Assembly (NCBI GenBank): GCA_036874045.1
Contig: JAZBRI010000008.1
Span: 5,595,001 to 5,659,000, forward strand
From: Cymodocea nodosa
Lineage: Eukaryota; Streptophyta; Magnoliopsida; Alismatales; Cymodoceaceae
Direction of reading: 5' to 3'
DNA length: 64,000 nt
Shown here one piece after another: positions 36,246 to 48,177 of this stretch; the stretch's first letter is position 1; every line of letters starts with the position of its first letter. The notes beneath the pieces were generated by a model. It was not told the origin of the DNA. It did not search any database and worked only from the letters and a program-made list of their open reading frames with translations. A program made the translations under genes and the position numbers.

Positions 36246-37450
36246 AAATGTATTAATCATCTACTTGTAATGTAAAATGTCTGATTGTATGTAATTCAAA
36301 ACAATTTATATATATGTTGTTTGAGAATCAATATGCTTTTGAAATATTATGAGGGTGAATGAATGATTCAAAGCTAGTATTGAAATCTAAATATATATAT
36401 TTGTTTAAAGCTTTGCAGGACAAGTTTTAAAAAATTTTATAAATGATGTGGTTAAATGCACGATAATTTAAAAATATCTGAATATATGTACAGATTGAAG
36501 AAAATTCTATTCTCTACATAATAGTAAATAAATGTTAAGTTAAATATACATATATGTTCAAATTTAAATGAGTTTGAATCTAGATACTAAATTAATTCTA
36601 TATATTTAACTATATTCATGTTGATAATATGTAGGAAAGAAATATAGAAGTTAATATGAGAAGTAAGTTTCTTAGGAAAAATTTGCCTAAGTGTTAACTC
36701 AATAAAGTTAGTCTGTAGAGTTAACCTTAACTCCACGAGGTTAATAGTAGAATATAAGGTCACTCCGTTGAGTTATCTGTAACTCAACAAAGTTAATCCG
36801 TAGAATTAGCAAATAGAAGCCTAAAACTAGTCCGTTGAATTAGTTGTAACTCAACGAGATTAGTTCGTTAAGTTAGGAATAGTAACCAAGGTTACTTTGT
36901 TGAGTTATCTGTAACTCAACGAAGTTAGTCTGTGGAGTTAGCTAAATAGTGATTTTTTTCTCCATGAGCAAGACTTTGTGTGTTTAGCGGTTACTAAAAT
37001 TTAAATTTAAAAGTAAAGCATGTATCCATAAATCTAGGAACCATACCACACATTACAAGACATATTCTTGCAACAAGATGCATCTGCAATATGGACATGC
37101 ATTATAAAAACAAAAACCAAGAGTTATTTACAGGTTACCAGCATTGAGTAAAGACAAGAGAACTCGTTAAGGATTGGAAAGGAGAAGTAGCTAATTCAAC
37201 TTCATTCGTCAACAACTTTTACACGTTTAGAGCAAAATGTCAAACTAGTATGTAATTAACTTTCTACAATTTACTATATGTTAAGAGTTTATGAGTACAT
37301 TGATTCGTTCTCTTGGCACTAAAGGATTAGTCAGAACACCTACACAGGATTATTTAACACAAAAGCATACTGAAAAATTTTCTGAAATTGAATTTAACGA
37401 AATCCTTAGGGGTATAGCTAACTAACCTTTCATTAAAGGAAAATGAAGAA
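36246..37450. repeat. Spacer between T32 and gag, second copy
   Basis: Non-coding; parallels 8377-9453. Hairpin series at 36690-36960 (CGTTGAGTTA/TAACTCAACR, GGAGTTA variants). It ends with the same ATCCTTAGGGGTATAGCTAAC segment before gag that is split by Cop1 in the first copy, so this serves as the uninterrupted reference. Confidence 0.75.
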
Positions 37451-38617
37451 ATGGTTGTTCTTTATCTTGAATTAGTAGATGAACATTCATGTATTCGATT
37501 GTCAAACTTTAAGGGAGAAAAGTTTGAACTAAAATCTAATTATATTAGTCAATTATCATACTTTTATGATTTAGAAAGAGAATACGTCTATTATTTCCTT
37601 AGAGAATTTAATGAAGTTTGTCAAATGATGAGAATGCCAAATAAGAGTATTAATGCTATTAAACTTATATATATTCCCTTTGCTTTAAGAGACATAGCTA
37701 AGAGATGGTTATATACTCTAGCTCTTGATTCAATTTCTACGTGGACTAAATTTTGTTCAATTTTTCTGAAAAAATATTATCCAACACATCAAACAATTAA
37801 GAAGAAAAAGGAAATATTAATGTATAGCCATAAACAAAGAGAATCATTCTGGAAATATTTTGAACGATTTAAAGATTTATTAACTCAATGTCCACACCAT
37901 GCAATGAGTAAAGTACAATTAATAGGTATAATTTATGAAGACGTAGATGTTTCAATTAAATCTTTATTAGAATCTATTTGTCAAAATGGATTTCTGAAAC
38001 TATGTAGTGAGGAAGCATAAGCTTATTTAGAAAATTTTGCAAAAATAACTACTCAATGGGAAAACTTGGTTGAAACTATTACTAATAAGAAAATATTACC
38101 AAGAGGAATGCATGAAATTGATTCAAGTACTATGTTTGAAGTCAAATTAATTAGGAAAATAGAAGAGTTATCATTAAATCAAAAATTAGTAGAAAAGAAT
38201 GCAAATATTAATGACTTAGATGTTATCTATGTTAGAAACCAGAAAGATAATTTTGGTAATTCTTATATCCCTAATTGGAGGAATCACCTGAATTTATCTT
38301 AGAGAAATAACAATTTCTAAGGATGAGAAAATATAAATGATAGAAATGCAAGTTATGAAGCATTAATTGAACAAGGATCTAGAATAGAGAAATTAGAAAA
38401 GATAATTTAACAATTAAACAATCGTCTAGATTATGTGTTTGGAAATGTTGTCATTCAAAATCAAAACATAAATAGAAATATACCCCCTAGACAGAAGGAA
38501 TCAATAGAAGTTAGACTTATAGGAGGATTACCAATTCAAGTAGTACCAAACCCTTTGAACAGAGTTGTTAATGAAATTGATACCTCCTATAGGGAGAAGT
38601 TGAATGAGGCAGTATAA
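37451..38617 (+). pseudogene. gag: Family G gag, second copy
   Basis: One frame throughout with stops at 38018, near 38300-38325, 38408 and 38615. Gag core: YFYDLEREYVYYFLREFNEV, then AIKLIYIPFALRDIAKRWLY, STWTKFCSIFLKKYYPT, FWKYFERFKDLLTQCPHHAM, then GFLKLCSEEA and AYLENFAK. The C-terminal part has a helix (LIEQGSRIEKLEKII) and ends without a clear zinc knuckle and without running into protease, unlike normal gag-pol order. Upstream is T32, downstream an F-box ORF, all on the same strand. Confidence 0.85.
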
Positions 38618-38834
38618 GTATTAGCAAATATGTATACTATAATAAAAAAATACAAAAGAAAATATAAAAATATATAGAAGCTTTAGTAATAGTTATTAGT
38701 TCCATAGAGTTATTACTTAACAAACTTAGTTTGTTAAGTTATGACTTAACTCCATGAAGGTATCCGTAAGTAGCTATTAAATTTTATCTCTTTTTAATTT
38801 TTATTTTATATTGCTGTATACAGAATCACATTAG
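38618..38834. repeat. Hairpin spacer between gag and the F-box ORF
   Basis: Contains GGAGTTA/TAACTCC-type inverted units at 38690-38770, including TTAACAAAC near GTTTGTTAAG. It is the same class of spacer as before T32 and before gag. Confidence 0.65.
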
Positions 38835-41805
38835 ATGGAATTGATGGAATTACCACTAAATGCATTGAGAGAAGTATTGAGTAATTTATCAGTTAAAGAT
38901 CTATGTAGATTGTGTTGTGTCTCAAGACAAATTAAAGAATGTGTCATAGAAAAATATTTTCAAGAACTATAAGCTGCAAAGATGACCAACAGTAGAGATG
39001 GATTTTTATGGAAGTTATTCAGTCATAGTACAATTAGCTATAAATACTTGAATATAGAAGAAATTGCTAGAATTCCACCAAATTCATTAGAAGGAATAGA
39101 TCATATTATGCGAATAGATGAATGATTGATCATATATAAAACTAAACCAATGTATGCTATTCTATTACTTGATATTTTTATTAAAAATTCTATCACTAGA
39201 GAAGAATGGAATATTAGAATACCTAATATATTTGAAGTACCAATTGAAAATTGTGAGACAGCCTTAACATTTTCTGATAGAAATTCAATGATTCCTGAAA
39301 AATTATCTTATTGGAGACCAACTAGAAATTGGGATGAAGGATTATGTTTAAGTATTTATAATTTTATGAATAGATCTTGGAATGAAAATGTTATGGTATA
39401 TGTAGGAGAGAAAGTACTAGTTAACAATATACATGTGATACTTGATAGATATATATATCTAGTCACAAATATATTAGTCACATTTAGATCTAATTTATAC
39501 ATAGTGAGCATAGACAGTTATGATGAATGTTTGGGATTGTTAAGTTAATTCTTAAACTTGTTTAATTTGTCTTTATGCTTATATCAATAATTACTTTTAG
39601 AAGTAAACAAACAACCTTTCACACAAATTAGATATTAATTCCAATTTGTATTTAAACTGCAAGTGCACAGTGTATATTGTATTTGTGTGCAAGTATAGGT
39701 TGATCCCATAGAGATTGAGTAAGAATTGTGTATTGTTTCGATTTTTATATTGGAGTTTATATGTGTTTAGTTAAGCACTCCATTGAGTTACAGTTAACAC
39801 AACAAACTTAATTCGTTGAGTTATAACTAACTCAACGGATTGACCTCGTGGACTTAAGTTAACTCCACGAGCCTATCTTTCCAATTAAATACTGCTATTT
39901 ACAGAGGAATTTGGCCAACCATTGGGTGGTTCCACAGATTGTAAATAACATTAATTAAGCTCTTTAATGTTAGTTAATATTAGATTTATCATTAAGCAAT
40001 ACTAACATTTAGGTATTTCAAACAGTAACCATTAAAATCTTTAAGTATCTGGAACGAATCAATTTCATTAAATTGTAAAACTATTTTCTATTTTCTGAAT
40101 CAAACAAACATAAAACATTCACTATATTGACAATGATAACATTAATCACGCTACAAAACAAATTATACAACACTTTAATACTAAATGTAAACACAGATAA
40201 TTTGTTGTTTTTGGTATTTTTGTTTTGATATGTTTTTGAAGATGAGCGAAAGGTGAAATGTAAAAATCTCTATCGACAATAAAAACTTCTGTCACTACAT
40301 GCGACGCAATTACACCACTGAAAACTTAATCACTTACAATATTGCCTCCTCTCCCTATAGAATTGCGAATCCAAAATTGTAAGATGATCTCCTCTTCAGC
40401 ATACTGGTATCAACCTGAAACCAAGGCTAGAAGTTTTACGATCTCTTGAGATATGAGTCGGTGCTTGATGAAAATAGTTTCCCTTCCTACAACGCGATCA
40501 CTCCTCATAGTGGTTGTTAGGCACCGTGTTTGGTTTGGAATCGACTCGACATCAGTAAAGTATCCTCATAGACCTCTAATGGTTGGTGATTATGGTGGTG
40601 GTGTGGAGCTTCAAAGAACTTCCGACGTTGCCTACAGTTAGCGCAGTTCTCCATCCCTATACACACACTTTCTTCGTCTTTTTTATTTCTTACAGTAGTA
40701 ACTGCTCCTACTTAAATGATCGGTTGGATTTCCTTCATTCATATCAACGATGGTAATTTCTTCTTTATTCCACGAGTGAATTCCTACATGATACGTGTAA
40801 TCGTGGTTTTCCTTTGAATGTCCTATTTCTATAACTGCTATAGTGGCATATTAAAAAATAAATAGTTCGTAGAGTTACAGATAACTCAACGGATTTAGTT
40901 CGTTGATTTAACTATAAAACACGTGTAATAAAGAAATAACTAGTTTAGATATTTTAGATAGTTATAACTATAAATATCCGAAACTTATATGCATTTCGGA
41001 TAGTTACCAGATAAATTATCGAAAATTCATTTAAGTCATGCATTAAGGTTACAATACGTGTATTCTAGGAAATAATAAAATATTTGTTTAAAACATAACT
41101 GTCTAGTACATTAAACATAACTCTCCGAAATAACAAAAAATTTGGATACTTAAGAATTTCACAGCTACAATTCACCGACAGTTTAGAAATATACTTAATT
41201 AACATTAATTCTCTGAAATTATGTAGATTCCTTTATTAAAGCATATAACAGTGCAATTATAACATAATGGCTTAATTCTCCTATGATAAGCTAAATATTA
41301 TGCAATTAACCATCATTTAATCGTTAATATTATGTACTTTTTTATTCTAAACAATGAACTTATAAAAACATTACCTTTACCTCAAGTTATAGTTGAACCA
41401 CCATCCATAGAATATGATAAAATTCTACTAGGAATATGGTATGGTAAATCTGATAATCGTACTTTATGTCTAGTAAGATTGTAGGATGACTTTATGAAAT
41501 TTCAAATTTAGATAGTGAAAGACCTAAACAAATGGAAGTGGGAAGATGAATACATTGAAATAAATGTAGAAATAGAAACACCTACATCATTATGGTTGAG
41601 AAAATGATCCTTTTTTGCATTTCATTTCATTAATGATAATACTCTCATATTTAGTGTTAATAATATATTACAAATTTATAAATTAAAAAGACAAGCAGAT
41701 TGCATTAAAATAGAATTAACAGTAATGAGAATAATGCCTAAAGGTTTTGCTTGGACTAACACATTTATTTCATTTGTCACTACTTTTTAGTCATATTCTT
41801 AAACT
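38835..41805 (+). pseudogene. F-box protein gene, split by a solo LTR
   Basis: F-box proteins are substrate adaptors of SCF ubiquitin ligases; the N-terminal F-box binds SKP1. Residues about 6-35 fit the F-box pattern: LPLNALREVLSNLSVKDLCR then LCCVSRQIKECV. The rest has no repeat type I recognise (no Kelch or Leu-rich pattern): SYWRPTRNWDEGLCLSIYNF near 39310, then ILLGIWYGKSDNRTLCLVRL near 41430. The frame runs 231 codons to 39527, is cut by a solo LTR (39528-41353) and its duplicated 5 bp, and resumes at 41359 in the same frame for about 149 codons. Stops at 38970, 39122, 41482 and later show it is dead. It lies after gag on the same strand, between a hairpin spacer and a polypurine-like tract (42340), so it may be retroelement cargo or a host gene into which elements inserted. 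Confidence 0.72.
39528..41353 (-). mobile_element. Solo G LTR copy C inside the F-box gene
   Basis: 1,826 bp, reverse complement of the G LTR, with ends TGTTTGGG and CTAAACA. Flanked by ATGAA at 39523-39527 and 41354-41358. The exact target duplication and lack of internal genes mark a solo LTR left by LTR-LTR recombination. It gives the cleanest estimate of the ends of this LTR family. Confidence 0.93.
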
Positions 41806-43059
41806 ATGATTTTGTATTTTTAGTATTCTATATATTCTATTTTTATTTATAAAAGAAGAAAAGAAGAAAAGAAAAAAAGAGAAAGGAAAAATTTTAGTTT
41901 ATATTTTATTTAACTTACAAGAAAAAAAAATAAAAATATTAATCCAGATTGTTGGTATCTATTCTAAGAAATCAACTAGCTTGGTTGTGAGCCACCAAAG
42001 GCGTAAAAGTCTAGGTTCCATACAATGCACATATCTAACAATAAATGTTTTATTGTTATTTATTATTTTGTTATATATTTTACTTTTATTTGTGAATGAA
42101 AAGTTTTTTAGAATCAAAAGTCAGAAGATATTAATGGAGATATAAACAAACAAGGTATGTTAATTAATTACTTATCCTGAATTTATATTTATGTGTAGTT
42201 CATGGAGTTATTCAGTAACTCAATGAACTAAGTTCGTTAATTTAGGTGCTAAGTTAACGAGATAGTTTATCATACCTACTATCCTATATTGTATTTTTTG
42301 TAAATCTTTTACAATAAGGACAATGCAAAATGTAGATATGGGGGAGAGGTAATTAGATTAAAATTGAAGTATTCTTGTCAATTGTAGGAATGAGGATTGT
42401 TCTACAAATTTTTGTAGAATCTAATAAAATTTTTATTTTTTTGTGTAACTATTTGAAAATTATCTAAAACCTTTCGATAGTTGAAATTGTTAATTTTTTT
42501 TTTTTTAAGAACTGTAACTATTCGAATATTACATTTAGGATCTTACATAAGATACTATAAGACTTTACTATTAATACAAATATGAGATATCTTATCTTAT
42601 GTTTTTAATGAATTTTATGAGTTTAATAGTTTTACAATTTTAAAGGGAAATCAAAATGCTTAACTGAAACTCAAAAATTCATCTAAAATCTTGAAAAAGT
42701 TAAATTGTTGATTTTTAGATTAAATGAAATGCATATGATCAATGATACATTTAATTTGATTGATTAAACTTGTAGAATGATTTATGTGTAAATCATATTA
42801 AATAATAGTAAAAAGTATGAGTTTATTGATATGAATTTATATTTTTTAGTAGATCATAGAAGCAAAATTATATAAGATTTGTGCTTTATTGAATCTATAT
42901 TAATGAAATACATATACTGTGTTGAAAAGAAAAAATAAGGATAAAGTGAAAAGCTTTGAGAGTTTATTGAATTATTTGATCATGAGTCTTTTATACTTGA
43001 ACATATAGGTATGTAAGGATTGTTGACCTAAGAAATGACTCTTTAAATCTGGCAACCTA
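41806..43059 (+). repeat. Post-F-box 3' UTR with hairpin unit and polypurine-like tract
   Basis: No gene. Contains an A/G-rich stretch (41850-41890), a hairpin unit (42200-42255: GGAGTTATTCAGTAACTC then AACTAAGTTCGTTAA), and GGGGGAGAGG at 42340-42349, which looks like a polypurine tract although no LTR follows at once. 42480-43059 resembles the Cop1 3' UTR (13600-14160) and continues at 45527. Confidence 0.6.
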
Positions 43060-45526
43060 TATAGTGTCAATTTATGCTATTCTATATGTCATTATTCATA
43101 CATACTATGATTATAATGTGAAAATATTGAAGATATTATGAGAAATTACATGTAATGCACTTTTAATGTTTATGCATGTTATTTAAGTACAAATATGTTT
43201 AAATGCACAAATTAAACCAAATGTTTTATACTTAATGTTTGGAAGCACATTTTGGTTATGCATTAGATGGTTATTGCTTTAGTTTATTTAGATAATTTTT
43301 ATTATGTCTAATGTTTGATTATTAATATGATTTAAGTTATTTAGTTGAAAAGTAAAATCAAAAGGGATTACATGGGCATTTTGGGAATTGAGGAAATGGC
43401 CAACTACAACTCCAACACCGTCAACCTCCTTTCTTCCACCTCAACCACATTTTCTAGCTACTCCTATCAAGAAACCATGGACCATTTCTCCCTCCTAAAA
43501 AGCACAACCTCTAATAAAATTCTCTCTCTCGATCTTTTCACTCCTCTCAGCCCCTAGTACAAAGAAAAAAACCTTCATGGCTGCAGTTTGAGTTTCCCAC
43601 TATCCTCCTATCTCTGATGGCGTCCTTAGTGCAAGGCAATGACATAGAGAAGACACCCTTACTGTAGATTCGTGGAGCACCCATTTCAATCGAGCTTCCA
43701 CCTCTCTCATGAAGAGCTCCCATCTCTAGTGACATCTTTAGTGCAAGACAATGACATGGAGAAGGCTTGCACACCCGTGGGAAGAGAAGAAAACTATTGT
43801 AGCTGCTCTTTTCTTGCAAGGAATGAACTACAGTTGGAAGTCATCTAATGGCACCAACATTGCATTTTCAGATTCATATGAAGCCTCCCTACTTCGGTGA
43901 CGATCCTTGTTGGTGACAGCCTAAGAGTAGCATGTGGAGAAGGCTCAGACAATATCTTCAGTGAATTTTGGGTGTTTGTTGGTTGAGCTTCAAGTACCAA
44001 TATGAGGAAAGAAAGATGCTTATGTTTGCATGTTGTGATATTATGTGTTTGCATGTGTGACTTTGTATCTCATGGTTATGTATGTGTTTATATTAATAGG
44101 GCAGTTGTTAATGTTAGTATCTTTATCTTAACATTGATACTTTACTTTTCAAGTTCAATGAAATTTATATTTGGAAATGGATGAGCTTTGTTAATACTAT
44201 AAATACATGTACATAAGTTGTTAGTGTACGTGACTAACTATTAACCCTTTTATTTTCTCTTCATTTATTCCTAGAAATGTATAAAAATGAATTTTGATCA
44301 TATACATAGTGGTGAATGGATGTATTAGATGTGTTTTAGGTGCAGATAGATGGTAAAGAAGTATCATAATTCAATGTATGATTGAGTAGAAGTTTCTTTG
44401 TTGTTCCTATGCCTAGGTCCACAGAGTTATGAACAGTATCCTTGGAGTTAATCATAACTCAATGAATAGGGTCTGTTGAGTTAAGCATAGTGTCCATGAG
44501 TTATGAATAATGTTCATTGAGTTAGCTATAACTCAACGAACTAGGTACGTTAGGTTAAGCCTAGGTCCTTTGAGTTAGTTAGTAACTCAACAAATTTAGT
44601 TCATTGAGTTAACTAAGTGAAACATAACTCATTCAAAAGTCAAGTTTTTAGTAGAGTTTTTGAGTATTTCTTGATGCTATTTTGAATGGTTTTTCGTGTA
44701 AATTCATATTATGGAATTTGTGGAATTTTTTGAAATGATTTGATTAAAGTTTTCAAATTCTAAAATCAGAGATGTAATTGCCCTATTTTCTATTCTATAG
44801 ACGTTGGATTTTGTACTTTAAAGAATAATGTGTTTCATGAACTATACTTAATGAAATCTAGTTCTATAAAAGGCAATAGTTAGATTATTGACTTATGTTT
44901 CTATGATTTTAATGTCATTGGTTTTTACAAAGAATTCAAAGAAATATGAGCTTTCTTTTGGCAGTGTGCAATTTAGTAATCACCTAAATTATTTTACACT
45001 CTCTTGATAAGATATCTATTGAAAGCAATTCGAAAGGAGTTTTTCATTGAAATCACTTTTGTTATTTTGTACCTTGATGATCCTTTCATTCTTGTATTTT
45101 TAATTAATTTATTATTTTGTAAGATGAAAGGAAAATGAGATAGAATTAAGCTTAATTTCAGTGATTTTGGGTAGGACAATTCCAGTGATTTTTATGTTTC
45201 CTTTGATCTCTTCTTGTATTAATTGAATGATTTGAGTTTACTTCACTTCTATTGATGGTTTTCACTTAATAAGAATATGTTACACTATGAAAATGATTAG
45301 AATGCATATTTGGATGATATTGAGTTTTGCTTTACATTTCCTTTAATAACTCTCTTAGAAAATCTTAAAGGCTTAGGAGCATTTGACTTTACAAGATTTT
45401 GAGATTTACTTTAAACAAGTTTTTTGTGGATCCCATACTCGCATGCTATCTATGACTTGCAGTTATAAATTTTAAAACTAGGTTTTTATAGTGTGCTTAT
45501 TGCAAATACCTTAAAGCCCGTACATA
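43060..45526 (+). mobile_element. Solo LTR of a G2-like family inserted in the 3' UTR
   Basis: The flanking 3' UTR is continuous in copies at 1-170 and 14090-14250 but is split here between 43059 and 45527, with ACCTA on the left and ATCTA on the right (5-bp duplication, one change). The left end TATAGTG...TTTATGC resembles the G2 LTR start, and the right part has GGATCCCATACTCGCATGC like Athila/Tat LTR ends. Both ends read TA rather than TG/CA, explained by single transitions. 44400-44620 holds hairpins, including a 30-bp unit at 44512-44541. A GC-richer patch (43370-43990) matches the position of the one in the G2 LTR. No gene is supported inside. Confidence 0.7.
44512..44541. repeat. 13-bp-stem hairpin, loop GCTA
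   Basis: GTTCATTGAGTTA, GCTA, TAACTCAACGAAC: the same unit and loop as 2557-2586 with one stem mismatch, although this LTR belongs to a different family. Confidence 0.9.
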
Positions 45527-46194
45527 ATCTAAGGTCCTAATCAGATATGGGATTGTTAACTGAAAGCTCGATACATGGGTACACTAGAAAGCTCTTGTAT
45601 GATTCAAGCTTTTTAAATTAACTTTTAAAGTAAAAATATGCATATACTGTTCTGAAAAGATGAAATTGTTTTATTAAAAGTACAGATATCTTTTGAATCA
45701 AATATGATTTCTATTCTTTATGACTACTGATGTTAAATTTAGATGAGACTTTTAAAGTTGTTTATTTGAGATACATTTCATTATTCTTCTTGTTTTAATC
45801 ATATTAAGTTGAGTTGTGTTTTGATTCATAGGTAGTTGAAATTTATTCTAGAAATTATATTAGAAAATTTAAGATAACAAATGTTTGAAAAAAATTGATA
45901 GTATAACTATCACCTATTTTATGTAATTATATTTTGTATGTAATTTAAGTATTTTTGAAATATATTTGTAGGATGGGGAGGAAGAAAGATGTTAAATTAG
46001 ATTACTGATTTACAGAGAATATCTTAATATTAATCTAATTTTAGTATTTTGAGGATACAAGAGGAATAGATATTTTATAAAAAAAAGAGATATAGATTTA
46101 TGAAGAAAAGAAATAGTTCTAGCACTTTAGAAAAATAATTAACAAGAACATATTAGTTTGCTAAGGGACTAGCAAAAGTTAGGTACGAGGGAAG
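45527..46194 (+). repeat. 3' UTR module, second part, with polypurine tract
   Basis: Continues 42480-43059 and parallels 70-710. Ends in CGAGGGAAG (46186-46194) directly before the next G LTR, as at 703-711. No gene. Confidence 0.75.
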
Positions 46195-46479
46195 TATTTA
46201 GAATGAAAAAATACATAATATTAATGGTTAATGAATGGTTAATTGCATAATATTTGGCTTATCATATAAAAATTAAGCCATTATGTCATAATTATACAAT
46301 TACATGCCTTAATTACAAAATATGCATAATTTCAAGGAATTAGTGTTAATTAAGTATTAAAAGATTGAAAGTCTAGTTTAAGTGTGATTTTATAATTTAA
46401 GTTTATGGACCCTCATAATTTAAACATTATAAATTTGTACATTGATTCAAGGACACATTTCTTAACCTTAATACATGAC
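46195..46479 (+). repeat. G LTR copy F, left part
   Basis: Starts TATTTAGAATG (TG to TA) and follows the first about 170 bases of copy A, then is more diverged, ending ...ACATGAC. It resumes at 52279 after a nested insertion. Confidence 0.75.
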
Positions 46480-46879
46480 TATTAGGAATTTTATTTTGAT
46501 GATGAATATTTTATTAAAGTTTATAAATAAGTCTAAATAAAATTTTTCTAAGTATAATAGTCACGTAATTAAATGTTGACAAGTTATCGAAAAGTTTCAT
46601 TTAAATTCTTGATAGTTAACTTTCGAATAGTTAAGATTTTTGGATAGTTAAAGTTTTCGGATAGTTAAGTTTTAAATAGTTAAACTTTCGGATAGTTAAC
46701 ATTTTGATTTAGTCGAAGAGTTATGTTAAAAACTCGTATAATTAAGTTATCTACACATGTGTTTTTAATATTTTAAGTTTTCACGTGTTTTCCATGTACG
46801 TTCGGTAATGAAAATCGAAGAGTTAGATAACTATTTAAGTTTTTATATGCATGGATGAATAACTATTTGAGTTTTATAT

Positions 46880-48177
46880 GCTTAGTTTATTTTACAGATG
46901 TTATAACAATTCTACCATAAATTGTATATATAATTTTTGTTATTTTCTTTTGTTAGTATCTATTCTTTACACATAATATAATGTATTTATTTTCTTAAGT
47001 TCGAGTACTCATTATTGAATTTTTTTAATTTACTTGAAGGTATATCTCTATGAATTTTCTTTTGTAAACTATATAAAATAAAAGTCAGAAAGTCTAAATT
47101 GTTAAAACTACTACTTATTTCTATATTTAACTTACAAGAAAAGCAAGAGATTTTATATTAGGGCTTAGCAACTCACTTAAGTTAGCCATTTGAATTTAAT
47201 AAAAAAAAATCTTTAAATTTGGGCTTAGCAACCTAATTTTAAGTAAGCCATAAGCCTTTAATGAAAAATTTATTAGGGCTTGGCAATCCAGTTTCAAGTA
47301 AGTCATAAGCCTTTAATAAAAAATCTATTAGGGCTTAGCAACCCGTTTAAGTCAACTATTTGGAATTAATGAAACATCTATTAAGGCTTGGTAACCTAAT
47401 TTTAAGTATGCTATGGTTTATCCTTACTACATTTATGTAGAGGGAGCAATAGTAAATATACTCAGATGAAGATATTCTGGAACTTACATGATAAAAAGTT
47501 AAACTCATTCAATTAAGTTTAGCATACAGTTGTATATTTCACTTAATATCTACCATTTTGTTCTTGCATCTAGATAAATAATCATCCGAGTTTTTCATAT
47601 AGTTATGTTTTATTATCCTACAAACTCGAATAGTTAGGTTTTTATCTAAGTTTCTGTTTTAAATTCTTATATTTTATCTCTTTAAGAAACTCAAACAGTT
47701 ATGCTTAAGTCTTCAACTTTTCAACATATATGTTTGAGAAACTTGAACAATTAACATAGTACTATTATATTTTTATGAAAGACTTAAAATATGACAGTAA
47801 CTATTCTAGTTTGTCGTATAGTTATATGCTTCACTGCTCATAAAATTCGAATAGTTATCATAAGTCTTCAATTTTCTCATTCTATCTTTTCTTTTTAACT
47901 TAGCCAGTACTTATTTTCTTTACTTGAACAATTACGCTAAGTATTCTACTTTGATAGTTTGTAAAACTTGTACAGTTATTATAAGCTTTTGAGTTATTTA
48001 TGAAAAATGGATTGTATATTTATAATTTCAATGATTGAATCTGTTTATCCATTTATAAACTCGAAGAGTTATAAATGTTTTACTGACAACTTTTTGTGTT
48101 TCTACCTTCGTAAAACCCTAGATTGAAAATCTTTACTTCCTTTAAGTTCTACAATGAAAAGTAGAGACTAATCAATA
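46880..48177 (+). repeat. Cop2 3' leader region upstream of the third ORF
   Basis: Matches 62633-63968 of the full Cop2 copy in two blocks. Holds a tandem repeat (47159-47412), a GTAGAGGGAGCAA purine tract near 47431, and repeated ACTCGAA/AGTTAT units at 47600-48080. The full copy has a G-LTR-like segment in the middle that is lacking here. No gene seen before 48178. Confidence 0.7.
47159..47412 (+). repeat. Tandem repeat, about 60-bp unit, four to five copies
   Basis: Each unit contains TTAGGGCTTAGCAACC, AAGTAAGCCAT and TTTAATRAAAAATCTA, with drift between copies. The full Cop2 copy has only about two units at 62920-63015, so copy number varies between elements. Confidence 0.88.

Noticed and set aside
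43345..44184. Several 60-90 codon frames on both strands in the solo LTR at 43060-45526.
   Set aside because: Chance frames in a GC-richer LTR patch; no conserved domain and no agreement with the related G2 LTR.
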